A stretch of 64,000 nt of DNA from Ignavibacteriales bacterium (GTDB lineage Bacteria; Bacteroidota; Ignavibacteria; Ignavibacteriales; Ignavibacteriaceae). The translations under genes were made by a program, and so were the position numbers. The notes beneath the pieces were generated by a model, which worked only from the letters and a program-made list of their open reading frames with translations, ran no database searches and was not told the origin of the DNA. Below are positions 53,034 through 63,293 of this stretch, piece by piece. The first letter of the stretch is position 1. Each line of letters starts with the position of its first letter. The stretch is from NCBI GenBank assembly GCA_016707115.1, contig JADJIH010000007.1:62001-126000 (forward strand), written 5' to 3'.

Positions 53034-55018
53034 CTAGTTATTTTTGGTAAAAACAATAACTGGTACCTGCAGTTCAGAAATACTACCACTAATTTTCAAA
53101 AGATCTTCAATCTTTTCTTTTGGCTGCTTATTCTTACACATATAACTTGATTGGTCAATTGATATCAATCCAGTTTGATAAGAATATTTACCCTCGATAA
53201 TTCCAAATTCGTTATTAAAATTAATATCCTGAATTTCCTTTAACAAAGTCCAATCTTGTGGATAATTTATTATGATATTTTTCGAAAATTTTTGATCAAA
53301 ATAAATAACGATAGGATTTACTCTATCTTTAGGATCTAATCGTTTCTTATATTTTGATGAAGGAGAAAGCAACCCTCCGGTTTGAAAAAGAATCTCTTCC
53401 GGTGTAATTGTAACAAGATTATTTATTGTGTACTCTATCTTTATTATCAGTGGCTCTTTGTAGTTATCCTTATTAACTATTTCATAATTTAAAACATCAA
53501 TATTTCCTTCAGTATATGTTAAAATTTCTCTTATATCTTTTTCAATTTCTTTCTCTGATCTATTTTCAAGATATTCTCTCAATTCATATCCAAAAGAACC
53601 ATTAGCCGTTTTTACCTCTTTGACGTTTAAAATGCCATCCTGCCCGATTGTAATATTATAATTTTCTTCCAGATTGTTATTAGTCATCTTGCCAACCGGG
53701 ATCTCCCAGAATTTACCATGCACTTTTTATTATTTGATACTATCAGAGCTTGTTGTTCCTGAACATATTCAGGTAAATAATCAATTGGCAGATATTTGTA
53801 ATATGGAATTACAACATAGAATGTGCTGTCTATTTTTGTTCTTATCGCAGGCATTTGAAATTGATCATAAGATATGAAATCGTAATCAATAAATCCTTCA
53901 TGAGCAGAATGCACAAGAAGATAATCTGCTTCCAATTCTGCTTCGCTTAACATCGCTTCCGTAAGTCCGCAAATTTCATATACACTGCCTTTTTTTTCTT
54001 TAAGGACTGTGCCAAAACTTCTGTCTTTATTATCATCTGCAATTGAAATATTATTTTGTATAAAACTAACAATTGTGTCTAATTTTTCAAGAGGTGTTTC
54101 AATTCCTTCAATCAGTTCTTCAGTTTTACCGCCAGCTTTGTTCGATAAAAAACTTTCTTTATTCATCGAGTAATCTTTATAATCATCTGCAACATCAATC
54201 CAGCTTTTATAAAACTCAATTGGAGTAATAAGGTCAATTAATGTAAAACTAATTCTTAAATATTTGGCAACTTCATTAAAAAATGGTGAGAAAGGTTCTA
54301 AGGTGATTGCCGGAATATTTTGTGCATTGTAGCTAATTATTTTCTTCTTCTCTTCCACATTTCTGGTAATAACATAGTCAACATCTAATCCCTTGGAAAT
54401 TTTTTTTGTATTTATTTTCCACCAATCTGGATAAGCAAATTCCACATTAAGATTTTCACAAGGCAAACTGTACTGTAACTCAATATTGTAATCTAAAGGT
54501 CCGCTATTAAATGATAAATCTAATCCATATTCTACAATTGTTCCTTTTTTAACCCCAGGAATTGCAAACTTATATGTGATGTTACCATCATAATTTTTTT
54601 CTTGAATTAAACTTTTTTGATCGTAATGATTAATCGTCTTATTTGGTAAAATTGCGACTAGATAGTAGCTGTTAATTACTGTTCTTGGAGGGAGATTTAT
54701 TGTAAAAGTCGTCAAATCCTGTTTATCTGGATTAATGATTAGATATTTTTTTGAAAAGATACGATGATATTTCCAATCCCCATGAGTAAACATTGGAACA
54801 CCCTTAGTTGCAGAATGTTCATAAATATCTTTAACGTTTAGATAGACTCCATCATATTTAGAATACTTATCAATCAAACTATCCACATCTATAGACGAAG
54901 ATAATAAAGAATCTGTTGGGGCTGTTTGAATTGAGGTTAGTCGTTTTGAAACAGTACAGCTTGTTGTAATTATGAGAGCAATTGTTAAAGTGAGCAATGA
55001 TAAAATTCTGCGTTTCAT
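53034..55018 (-). CDS. DUF3857/transglutaminase-fold lipoprotein with lost catalytic triad, one-base shift
   Basis: A secreted protein of about 661 residues when one A is added to the run at 53724-53728; otherwise it ends as NNKKCMVNSGRSRLAR and continues from HGKFWEIPVGKMT in the next frame. The leader SLLTLTIALIITTSC is a lipobox type. A DUF3857 beta domain (about residues 100-270) is followed by a transglutaminase-like region (about 300-410). Aligned with the upstream paralogue, the catalytic Cys of GDCKERASL is Val here (GSVYEICGL), and the His and Asp positions appear to be Gln and Ile. It probably binds rather than cuts or crosslinks. The start overlaps the stop of the paralogue (TAATG). 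Confidence 0.8.
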
Positions 55019-56885
55019 TATTTAGCCTTTAGGATAAACATATTAGGTTTATTTATTAGATAGCTCTGGTAAAACTCTATAAACTCAATCTTTTGTTTAT
55101 TGTTTAATTCTTTTTCTGCTGTCTTTAATGAATATGAAAATTCCATGTTGTTACCTTCAGACATACTTGCTGATGCGCTGAATTCTGAAAAATGGTTTGT
55201 ATCTGAAAGATAGAGTGAATCATTTTCAACTAAACATAGCTCTGATTCCAGAATGATTTTTAGATCGATTGTAGTTCTACTTTTAAATACAAACCCAGTG
55301 AATCTTTAGCCCTATCTAATAAATCTCTATCGAGAAAAAGAAATGGAATTTTGGGAATATATTTTTTTGTTGCCGATGAAATAACAAATTCTGATAAATC
55401 TGCATCTGCACTAAAAATTAAAGAATTCTCAGTCTCATTAACCTTGGTAAAATAATCGAGTGAAATTTTAAACAAGTTTGAAAGAACAATTCCCGACATA
55501 AAATTTTCCAGCTTTGTCCCGGATAATTCATCAATTGCATATTTTGCTGATGAAAAGTAGTCGTTGTGCAACGTTATAATCGCTTTTCCTTTTTTCAGAG
55601 AGTCCAATGATGTAGAAATAATTATTTCAAATGAAGGTTTTTGGATAGGAGCTTTAATAGTTACTAATCGTGGATTTAATGAATCTAAAATCAGTGCGTC
55701 TTTACCAATATCGGATTCCGGTAGATTACCAAATTCACAATGCTTCGCAGTTGGATCAAAGAAAATTGTCTCCTCACCTAAAGTATAAGCGCAAATTACA
55801 TGGTTAAATTTATTAACGTATATTAAATTGCTTTTAAGAGCGGAAGGTCCTGTAACCAAAGCCATTTTTACATCTATCCCATGTTCATGTGCAATTGCGG
55901 ATACCAATGAGGCTCGTTCTTTACAATCTCCATAACCACGACTCAATACAATTGATGGTTTACGAGGAACTATAGAATTATGTCCTTGTTCATCAGCTAT
56001 GTATCTAAAATTCAATCGAACATAATCATATATAGTTTTTAATTTTTCAATTGGTGTTTTACAATTTTTAATATCTTCTGAAAGTATGTTTTTGTCTTTT
56101 TCTTCTAATTCTGGCTGGAGCGAAGTTAAATTTGAATACCAGTTAACAAACTCAGATGGAGATGCTTTATTTATACTAACTCCGTTTTTTTGAAGATCGA
56201 TAAAAAGGCAAAGTGAATATTTGTTGAAGGGGAAATAATTAAGTTCGTCCGATGATTTAATGTTTTTTATTTGCAAGACTGTTTCATCGTCATCCGGGTG
56301 ACTTACTTCAAATGGATAATCCTTAAATGTGCCATAAACACTGAACTCTGGTTTAACATCATCTGGGTGATTAATTGTAACTGTAACAGATTCATACTCG
56401 ACATCGTTTTCAAGGGAGATAAACGGCAAGTATGCTATATCAGTAAATTCTTGACTATACTCATACGTAAATGATTCATCCTTCTTTACGCTAGTAGGAA
56501 CACCAAAATAAAATACCTTTCCGCCAGCAATAAATATATCATCAGTATCCGGAATAACGAATGGAATGTCTCGCTTACCAAAATTGCCTGATTTTGATTT
56601 TACACTGATGTTATCTGTTTTATTGAAGAAACTTTCATCAATAAAAAATGTTTTTATTTTTGATGATTTCTCAGAAAGTTTGGTTACAATTGTTTTGTCG
56701 GAATAATCAAATTTGTATTGATTCTCCTCCGTTTGATCTATATCAATTTCAATATTTACTTTTAATGAATAGTCAGAATCTTGGGCAAAATTTAGAATTG
56801 GCAGAATAACAAATAGCAGAGTAGATAAAGCCGATTTAAAAATCATACTTAAAGTTTTACATTTTATAATTAAAAATAAATCCAC
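55018..56885 (-). CDS. DUF3857/transglutaminase-domain protein, one-base shift near the end
   Basis: About 622 residues when a missing base near 55265-55271 is restored; otherwise it stops as VELQSI and the last 84 residues (IDLKIILESELCLVEND ... PNMFILKAK) lie in the next frame. A signal peptide (SALSTLLFVILPILNFAQ; ATG at 56846 begins it more directly than the GTG at 56885). A DUF3857 domain is followed by a transglutaminase core with an intact triad: Cys in GYGDCKERASLVSAIAHEHG, His in KFNHVICAY, Asp in IFFDPTAKH. It is the first gene of a two-gene unit and couples to the degenerate paralogue through TAATG. The substrate is unknown. Confidence 0.82.
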
Positions 56886-57096
56886 ATTTATCCTAAAACA
56901 AATAAATGTTTTTGAAATCGTCTTAGAGTCTGATAATATGGTAAAATTGTTTGTTTGATGACAAGCAATTACGAAAATTTAAAAGTAGTCTGTTAAAAGT
57001 TTTTATTTATATCTACTAAAAACACTACTACTATAATCTTTAACTGATATTGAACTAATTTTAGAAATCATTGTTATAGCATTAAAGGAAATAGAT

Positions 57097-57669
57097 ATGA
57101 AACTAATTTATTTGATCTTCACCCTATTATTAATTCTTAGTACAACTATATTGCATTCACAAAAAAGAGATGGCGATGAAATGAAATCCTCAATAAATAA
57201 AATTATTTTAAATGATATCGATGGTAAGTCTGTTAAACTTGCAGATTACAAAGGCAAAGTTTTATTGATTGTTAATGTTGCAAGTTACTGCGGTTATACA
57301 AAACAATATGCTGGTTTAGAGCAAATTTACAAAGAGTATAAGGATAAAGGATTTGAAATTTTAGCTTTTCCCTGTAATCAATTCGGTGAGCAAGAACCCG
57401 GCACAAATGAAGAAATTAAAAATTTCTGTTCATCAAAGTTTGATGTGAGTTTTAAATTATTTGATAAGATTGATGTAAACGGGAAAGATAAATCACCGCT
57501 TTATTCAATCCTTACAGATAATGAAGTAACCGGTAAAGCAGATATCAAATGGAATTTTGAGAAATTTTTAATTGATAAAGATGGAAATGTTGTTGCAAGA
57601 TATTCCAGTAAAGTAGAACCAACCGGTAAAGAATTAATTTCAGCGATTGAAAAAGAGCTGGTTGAATAA
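57097..57669 (+). CDS. Glutathione peroxidase-family thiol peroxidase, exported
   Basis: A 190-residue Cys-type GPx. A signal peptide (residues 1-22, LIFTLLLILSTTILHSQ) predicts a periplasmic place, less common for the family. VASYCGYTKQYAGLEQIY has the peroxidatic Cys at about residue 65; EILAFPCNQFGEQEPGTNEE has the Gln and a second Cys, and IKWNFEKFLIDKDGN the Trp and Asn of the catalytic tetrad. Bacterial members usually use thioredoxin rather than glutathione. It stands alone, divergent from the DUF3857 pair, and is followed by an inverted repeat that may terminate it. Confidence 0.92.
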   Translation: MKLIYLIFTLLLILSTTILHSQKRDGDEMKSSINKIILNDIDGKSVKLADYKGKVLLIVNVASYCGYTKQYAGLEQIYKEYKDKGFEILAFPCNQFGEQEPGTNEEIKNFCSSKFDVSFKLFDKIDVNGKDKSPLYSILTDNEVTGKADIKWNFEKFLIDKDGNVVARYSSKVEPTGKELISAIEKELVE

Positions 57670-57677
57670 AACATCAT

Positions 57678-57753
57678 GTCACACTGAGCGCAGTCGAAGT
57701 GTGACCTTATTCTTTTTAATGAGTCGTCATACTTCGACTTCGCTCAGCATGAC
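57678..57753. repeat. Inverted pair of GTCAT...ATGAC palindromes
   Basis: Element 1: GTCACACT (57678-57685) and AGTGTGAC (57698-57705), a perfect 8-bp stem. Element 2: GTCAT (57726) to ATGAC (57753), read in the opposite direction with the core GAGCGAAGTCGAAG. Both belong to the same family as 11586-11613. Placed after the gpx stop, element 1 plus the T-rich stretch CTTATTCTTTTT may act as its terminator. Confidence 0.65.
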
Positions 57754-57768
57754 GTTAAACTTGTTTAT

Positions 57769-57839
57769 GCTGCCCCGACAAATTAAAGCTAAGTGTTCAG
57801 ATGCGCGGATGCTTTTTTTTAATTTAGTTTGAGGGCAGC
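57769..57839. repeat. 71-bp nested inverted repeat, GCTGCCC/GGGCAGC
   Basis: Outer arms GCTGCCC (57769-57775) and GGGCAGC (57833-57839), inner arms AAATTAAA (57780-57787) and TTTAATTT (57818-57825). The centre is a 30-nt loop containing GATGCGCGGATGC. It ends 3 bp before the TerB stop and may serve as a terminator on the minus strand. Confidence 0.55.
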
Positions 57840-57842
57840 GAT

Positions 57843-58322
57843 TTATTTTAAACCCATCTGTTCTTTTACCCAAAGCTTAGCATTTATAATCTGTTTATGC
57901 TCAATATTTATTGTAGCAGCAATTCTTTTTATAAGATGATCTTCATACTGATTAAGCTTTTCATCTTTATAAATTAATTTCCACAGACTTTCGATCAATT
58001 CAATTTTTTCTTCGAAAGTAAAAGTAGTGTTTATAACTCCCGTAAACTCATAAAGGCTTACACTTTCCTTAACTCTTTGTTCAGCAAGAAGTATAAGATC
58101 ATTTACATAATCATCATCCAGATTAAAAGTAGATTTCATTTCTGAAATAATAAACTTTCTTTCTTCATCTGTAAACTCGCCATCAGCTTTGGCAATTTCA
58201 ATAAAAAGTGCGCATGCAGCAATTTCTATTTTTTGATTTTTACTTTCTGAAGATGAATTAATCGGGCTTTGATTTATTGGGGTCTGATTATCAGCAAATA
58301 TTTTTCTCAAATACTCAAACAT
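57843..58322 (-). CDS. TerB-family protein
   Basis: A 159-residue helical protein with a TerB/DjlA N-terminal-like domain: EIAACALFIEIAKADGEFTDEERKFIISEM (about residues 31-60), with acidic residues that may bind metal, and YEFTGVINTTFTFEEKIELIESLWKLIYKDEKLNQYEDH (about 95-133), the second half of the two-fold repeat. The name comes from tellurite resistance loci, but isolated TerB proteins have no proven role. No other ter genes are present. It is 4 bp after the VOC gene stop region on the same strand, the last gene of the glgP unit. Confidence 0.8.
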   Translation of the reverse strand: MFEYLRKIFADNQTPINQSPINSSSESKNQKIEIAACALFIEIAKADGEFTDEERKFIISEMKSTFNLDDDYVNDLILLAEQRVKESVSLYEFTGVINTTFTFEEKIELIESLWKLIYKDEKLNQYEDHLIKRIAATINIEHKQIINAKLWVKEQMGLK

Positions 58323-58326
58323 AAAA

Positions 58327-58821
58327 TTACATCCTGTCTAATTCACTTAAAAGATCGGGAACATCCAAGGGTTTTGTTACCATTATCAGGTTTCCATCTT
58401 CATCTTTTGGCCATTGTTCAACTAATTTATCACAATACAATTCCAGACCGTTTCCATCAGGGTCTTTTATATATATCGATTCAGAAACACCATGATCAGA
58501 TGCACCTTCAAGCGGATAATTAGCTTCCCAGATTCGCTTAAATGCTCTTGCAAGATCTTCTCTTGATGGATAAAGAATTGCAAAGTGATAAAGTCCTGTA
58601 TGTCCTTCAGGAGCTGGAGTAGCGTTTTCACCGGCCCAGGTATTTAAACCTATATGATGATGATAATTTCCTGACGAAAGAAAAACTGCATTCTTTCCAA
58701 ACCTTGCTGTTACCTGAAAACCAAGCATATCTCTGTAAAACGCTAATGCTTTATCAAGATTAGCAACAGTTAAATGAACGTGTCCAATTCTTGTGCGGGG
58801 ATTTAATTCGTAATCCATCAA
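58327..58821 (-). CDS. VOC-family metalloenzyme (glyoxalase/CatE-like)
   Basis: A 164-residue vicinal oxygen chelate protein with two betaalphabetabetabeta halves. The likely metal ligands are His in IGHVHLTVANLDKAL, His in GHTGLYHFAILYPSR, and Glu in GNGLELYCD. The segment SGNYHHHIGLNTWAGENATP and PLEGASDHGVSESIYIKDPDGNG match the CatE/YfiE branch of catechol-2,3-dioxygenase-like proteins. The substrate is unknown. It lies 11 bp downstream of glgP, so transcription is shared, though no metabolic link is apparent. Confidence 0.88.
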   Translation of the reverse strand: MMDYELNPRTRIGHVHLTVANLDKALAFYRDMLGFQVTARFGKNAVFLSSGNYHHHIGLNTWAGENATPAPEGHTGLYHFAILYPSREDLARAFKRIWEANYPLEGASDHGVSESIYIKDPDGNGLELYCDKLVEQWPKDEDGNLIMVTKPLDVPDLLSELDRM

Positions 58822-58832
58822 ACTCCAAATTT

Positions 58833-61316
58833 TTATGAGTGATTAACTTTTACCGGTTTAACTTTCCAGATTTTATCTGCATATTCTTTTACAGATCTAT
58901 CACTGGAAAACTTTGCGACTCGAGCTACATTGAAAATAGATTTTTTTGTCCAGGCTTCTTTTTTCTGGTACAACTCAGCAACTTTATCCTGAGCATCTAT
59001 ATAAGATTGATAATCAGCGAACAACAAATAATAATCTACATTCATTAATCCGCGAATCATATCATCAAATATTCCAAACTCTTTTGGATTGAAAAAGTTT
59101 GTTGCAATCATATCAACAACCTGCTTAAGCTCAGCATTTTTTTCATAATATTCTCTAGGATTATAACCGTTAGATTTAAGCTTCACTACTTCATCAGCAA
59201 GCAAACCAAAAATAAAAATGTTATCATCTCCAACTTCTTCCCTAATTTCAACGTTAGCTCCATCCATTGTTCCGATGGTGAGCGCTCCGTTAAGTGCAAA
59301 TTTCATGTTGCCTGTTCCTGATGCTTCCAACCCTGCGGTAGAAACCTGTTCGGATAGATCAGCAGCAGGGATAATTTTTTCTGCAAGTGTAACAGAATAA
59401 TTTTTCAAAAAAACAACTTTTAATTTATCGCCAACATCTGGATCATTATTAACAACATCCGCAACGGAATTAATTAATTTAATTACCATTTTAGCCGCGT
59501 GATATGCAGGTGCAGCTTTACCGCCAAATATTATTGTACGGGGAACCATTTTAATTTTAGGATTTCTTTTAATCCTATTATAAAGCGTTATGATATGAAA
59601 TACATTTAATAACTGTCGTTTGTATTCGTGGAATCTTTTTATCTGAACATCAAACATTGAATCAGGGTTAATCTTTATATGATGTTCATTTTCAATGTAA
59701 TCAATTAGAACCTGCTTGTTATTCAATTTTACTCTTTGCCAGTATTCAATAAAGTCTTTATCATTTACATATTTTTCAATCTTTATTATCTGAGCAAGAT
59801 CTTTAATCCATTCCGGTCCAATTTTTTCAATCAGCAATTGTGCTAACAGCGGATTTGCAGTAACAAGCCATCTTCTCGGTGTAATTCCATTTGTAACATT
59901 AATAAACTTTTTAGGATAGATCTTATTAAAGTCAGGAAAAATTCTTTTCTTTAATATTTCTGTATGAAGTGCTGCCACACCATTAACAGCAAAGCTGCCA
60001 ACAATAGCTAAATTAGCCATTCTAACGCGTTTATCTTTACCAACAGAAATGATTGAAAGTTTTTCTAAGATGTTTTGATCTTTGGAGTAACTTTCTCTTA
60101 CCTCATCTAAAAATCTTCTGTTAATTTCATAAACTATTTGTAAATGTCTTGGAAGCAATTCCCCAAATATTTGTTCAGACCATTCTTCTAATGCTTCAGG
60201 AACAACTGTGTGATTTGTATACGCAAATGTTTTTGAAGTTATATCCCATGCTTTTTCCCAGCTAAGATTTTCATCGTCGATAAGTATTCGCATTAATTCC
60301 GGGATGGCAACAACAGGGTGTGTATCATTCAGCTGAATACAGGTTTTTTCTGCAAACTTATCAAAAGTTGTGTGCCCTATCTTATATTTTCTGATAATAT
60401 CCTGAAGAGTTGCTGACACGAAAAAGTATTGCTGCTTAAGTCTTAAAAATTTTCCTTCAACGTAAGTGTCATTAGGATAAAGCACTTTTGATATTGTTTC
60501 TGAATCATTTTTCTTTGCTACTGATTCTACATAATTACCTTTGTTAAAATCAGAAAATTCAAAATCTATTGCAGCTTTTGCCTGCCACAAACGTAAGTTG
60601 TTTACAGTTTGATTTTTATATCCGGGAACCGGCACATCATAAGCTACCGCAAACACATTTTCTGTATTAACCCACTTAAAGCCAAGTTCGCCATTGCCTT
60701 TATCGTATGTATCTGTTTTACCATAAAACTGTACTTTATAAGTAAGTGAACGTCTGAGCAAATCCCAAGGATTTCCATCACGGAGCCAATTATCTGCGCG
60801 TTCCACCTGATAGCCATTTTCAATATCCTGTTCAAAAATTCCATACTCGTATCGGATTCCATAGCCAAATGCAGGAAGCTGAAGTGTGGCCATAGAATCA
60901 AGATAACAGGCAGCTAATCTTCCTAAACCACCGTTGCCTAAACCCATATCATGTTCAGTTTCAGTTATCTCTTCCAGATCATATCCATCCCGATCAAGTA
61001 TTACGCGGCACTCATTATAATAATCTAAATTTATAAGTGCGTTACCAAGAATTCTTCCCATCAGATATTCTAATGAAAGATAGTAAACACGTTTCGCATC
61101 TTTATCGTGATAAGCTTTTTGAGTTCTTAGCCAGCTTCTAACCATTCTATCGCGTACTGCTAATGATAAAGCATGATAAGCATCCACGCCGGTAGCAGTG
61201 TTTTTATCCTTAACTAAAGAAAACTCAAGATGTTCTGCAAATTGATTTGATAATGAAAAACTTCCCGGATCTTCTTTATCTGTAAAAAATATTGTTTCGG
61301 TTTCTTTTTTAGCCAT
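58833..61316 (-). CDS. glgP: Glycogen/starch phosphorylase
   Basis: Releases glucose-1-phosphate from the non-reducing ends of alpha-1,4-glucans; a cytoplasmic, PLP-dependent GT35 enzyme of 827 residues, the normal length. Diagnostic blocks: YLSLEYLMGRILGNALINL, GLGNGGLGRLAACYLDSMATL, QLNDTHPVVAIPELMR, NVTNGITPRRWL, KRFHEYKRQLLNV, and the PLP Lys in EASGTGNMKFALNGALTIGT with DGANVEI. The start is well supported by the conserved N-terminal FSLSNQFAEHLEFSLVKD. The glycogen synthase genes are not in the window. It is preceded by a hairpin terminator and followed closely by VOC and TerB genes. Confidence 0.96.
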   Translation of the reverse strand: MAKKETETIFFTDKEDPGSFSLSNQFAEHLEFSLVKDKNTATGVDAYHALSLAVRDRMVRSWLRTQKAYHDKDAKRVYYLSLEYLMGRILGNALINLDYYNECRVILDRDGYDLEEITETEHDMGLGNGGLGRLAACYLDSMATLQLPAFGYGIRYEYGIFEQDIENGYQVERADNWLRDGNPWDLLRRSLTYKVQFYGKTDTYDKGNGELGFKWVNTENVFAVAYDVPVPGYKNQTVNNLRLWQAKAAIDFEFSDFNKGNYVESVAKKNDSETISKVLYPNDTYVEGKFLRLKQQYFFVSATLQDIIRKYKIGHTTFDKFAEKTCIQLNDTHPVVAIPELMRILIDDENLSWEKAWDITSKTFAYTNHTVVPEALEEWSEQIFGELLPRHLQIVYEINRRFLDEVRESYSKDQNILEKLSIISVGKDKRVRMANLAIVGSFAVNGVAALHTEILKKRIFPDFNKIYPKKFINVTNGITPRRWLVTANPLLAQLLIEKIGPEWIKDLAQIIKIEKYVNDKDFIEYWQRVKLNNKQVLIDYIENEHHIKINPDSMFDVQIKRFHEYKRQLLNVFHIITLYNRIKRNPKIKMVPRTIIFGGKAAPAYHAAKMVIKLINSVADVVNNDPDVGDKLKVVFLKNYSVTLAEKIIPAADLSEQVSTAGLEASGTGNMKFALNGALTIGTMDGANVEIREEVGDDNIFIFGLLADEVVKLKSNGYNPREYYEKNAELKQVVDMIATNFFNPKEFGIFDDMIRGLMNVDYYLLFADYQSYIDAQDKVAELYQKKEAWTKKSIFNVARVAKFSSDRSVKEYADKIWKVKPVKVNHS

Positions 61317-61465
61317 TAAAACAAGCTCCTTGAACTTTAATATCTATAAATGTTGCGGCAAATTTACCTTCATCTTGTTTGAATACAAAATTGAAATGAT
61401 TTGAGGATAATAGAAGGAATAAATAATCAATATTATTTAATGAATTTATGTTTTGTAAAAACAAA

Positions 61466-61504
61466 CAAACCCAACTCCATAAATATTTATAGGAATTGGG
61501 TTTG
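61466..61504 (-). terminator. Terminator of the endonuclease I gene
   Basis: Stem CAAACCCAA (61466-61474) and TTGGGTTTG (61496-61504) with an inner palindrome ATAAATATTTAT. On the minus strand it is followed by TTTGTTTTTAC, a good T-rich tail, 28 bp past the stop of the T9SS endonuclease gene. The ACAAACCC/GGGTTTG stem is shared with the terminators at 526-560 and 52572-52604. Confidence 0.8.
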
Positions 61505-61531
61505 CTTTTCTGAAAAAATATGAATTAACCT

Positions 61532-63193
61532 TTATTTCAGTAAAGTCATCTTCTTCGTTTCTAAATAATTGCCTGATCTTAATTGGTAGAAATAGATGCC
61601 GGAAGATAAATTTGATGCATTAAAGTTAATTTCATAATCACCAGCAGCTTTATATTCATCAACAAGAGTAGCAACTTCATTTCCCAACATATCAAAAACT
61701 TTTAACGTTTGCCAACTACTAATTGGAGACTGCCATTTAATTTTTGTGCTTGGATTAAATGGATTTGGATAATTTTGTTCTAGTGAAAAAACTATCGGGA
61801 TAATATTTTCATCCTCAACATTTACTGTATTGTCATTGCCAATTCCTGTTAACACAATTTCTTTAACTCCGCCATTAGTATACACTTTTAGTAAAGCATT
61901 ATAGGTCATAAGGCTATCCGGCTGAAATTTCAGCACTGCTTTTTTAGATGAATAAGATTCAATAGAATTGCTGTTCAGACTTAATGAAAACCTTGAATCG
62001 GAAATGGTTATTGAATCAATATTTAATTGCGCAGTTCCGCTATTTGCAATATAAACTTGTTGAGTTGTGAACTCACTTATGTCCGTTGAATCAAATTCAA
62101 CTTTGAGTGGAAGTACTTTCAACTCAGCAAAAGTTGGACGTGTATTACTGGTTGCAAAACTATAAATTCTATCTACAAACTCCGGATGATCAATGTATGG
62201 ATTTCGTTTTAACTGCAATAGTGCTATTGCGTTATTACGATTTGATTCTACTACCCCTACTGTATCAAACTTATTCCATTCTCTAAAAACATTTTCCTGA
62301 GTCTGTGTGAAAAAACCACCATAGTTAACAGGATAACGGGTAATAAAATAAAACATAGAGCGGCTTACATCACCTTTATGCACATCTCTGGGCTCAAAAA
62401 TTAATTGGCCTGAACTATTATTTCCAAGTTTACTGCCGCCAACTTGCCAGGTAACATTTGAAATGGCTTTGCCAAATGGATAGTTTGCTCGCATACTGTT
62501 TGCAGTAATATCTGTCGGGAACAAATGATAAAGATCTGACTTCATTGGTTCAGCTTCACCAAAATTTGATTGCGGCCAGGTATGTTCTGTATTAAAGTTG
62601 TAAGGTGCGCTTTGAGCTACTGTGCGGCTTGTATAACCAACCGCAAGTCTTCCTGTGTAAACACATTCAAGAGTATTTTGTGTGGCTCCTTGCCCATTTA
62701 CTTTTTGGTTATCAAATTCCATAAACATTTTATCGCGTGCTAAATTATAACCAAGCGAAGTGTGATTATTAACTAATGCTGTTAATGCAGTTTTAAGTTC
62801 ACTATCGTATTTATTAAAAGTACTTGCATCGTAGCTATCACCAAATTTACCGGAACCACTTAGTTTTATTATTGATCCGATTAAACTATCATCACTTGTT
62901 ATAAAAATTAAATCCTTATCAATTACATTTTGATTGGGATGATATTTAATCCAAACAATACTGCTGTCATTTGGAGAAATTGATATCAATGTATCTGATG
63001 TGCCGAAAACAGTTTTAATGTTATTAATTTTTACTTCAGATTGTTGATTGCTCAAGTTTCTAACATAAACAGAAAAACTATCAATACTACCCGTAAACAT
63101 TTGCGGGAAAAATAGTGAATCAACACTAACAGATACTTGGGCATTCACATTTATGGTGAAGATTAGTGCCGCAATTAAAATACTCTTAAACAT
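61532..63193 (-). CDS. T9SS-exported endonuclease I with Ig-like domains
   Basis: A 553-residue secreted nuclease. A signal peptide (residues 1-18) precedes an ASPM/Ig-like domain (about 20-115; SFSVYVRNLSNQQSEVKIN). The endonuclease I (EndA/NucM, beta-beta-alpha metal) domain spans about residues 125-350 with EHTWPQSNFGEAEPMKSDLY and HLFPTDITANSMRANYPFG, holding the general-base His and metal-binding Asn, then FEPRDVHKGDVSRSMFYF. A second Ig-like domain (about 365-450) and the T9SS sorting domain follow (LEQNYPNPFNPSTKIKWQS ... SSGIYFYQLRSGN ... KKMTLLK). It probably degrades extracellular DNA for nutrient use. It has its own terminator. Confidence 0.9.
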   Translation of the reverse strand: MFKSILIAALIFTINVNAQVSVSVDSLFFPQMFTGSIDSFSVYVRNLSNQQSEVKINNIKTVFGTSDTLISISPNDSSIVWIKYHPNQNVIDKDLIFITSDDSLIGSIIKLSGSGKFGDSYDASTFNKYDSELKTALTALVNNHTSLGYNLARDKMFMEFDNQKVNGQGATQNTLECVYTGRLAVGYTSRTVAQSAPYNFNTEHTWPQSNFGEAEPMKSDLYHLFPTDITANSMRANYPFGKAISNVTWQVGGSKLGNNSSGQLIFEPRDVHKGDVSRSMFYFITRYPVNYGGFFTQTQENVFREWNKFDTVGVVESNRNNAIALLQLKRNPYIDHPEFVDRIYSFATSNTRPTFAELKVLPLKVEFDSTDISEFTTQQVYIANSGTAQLNIDSITISDSRFSLSLNSNSIESYSSKKAVLKFQPDSLMTYNALLKVYTNGGVKEIVLTGIGNDNTVNVEDENIIPIVFSLEQNYPNPFNPSTKIKWQSPISSWQTLKVFDMLGNEVATLVDEYKAAGDYEINFNASNLSSGIYFYQLRSGNYLETKKMTLLK

Positions 63194-63293
63194 AATTTCT
63201 TTTTTCTTTTCGATTTATAAAACGGAACAAAAGTTACTATTTTATTTATCATTAATTATTAGATAACTGAATTTTTTTTTGAGATCCATCATT

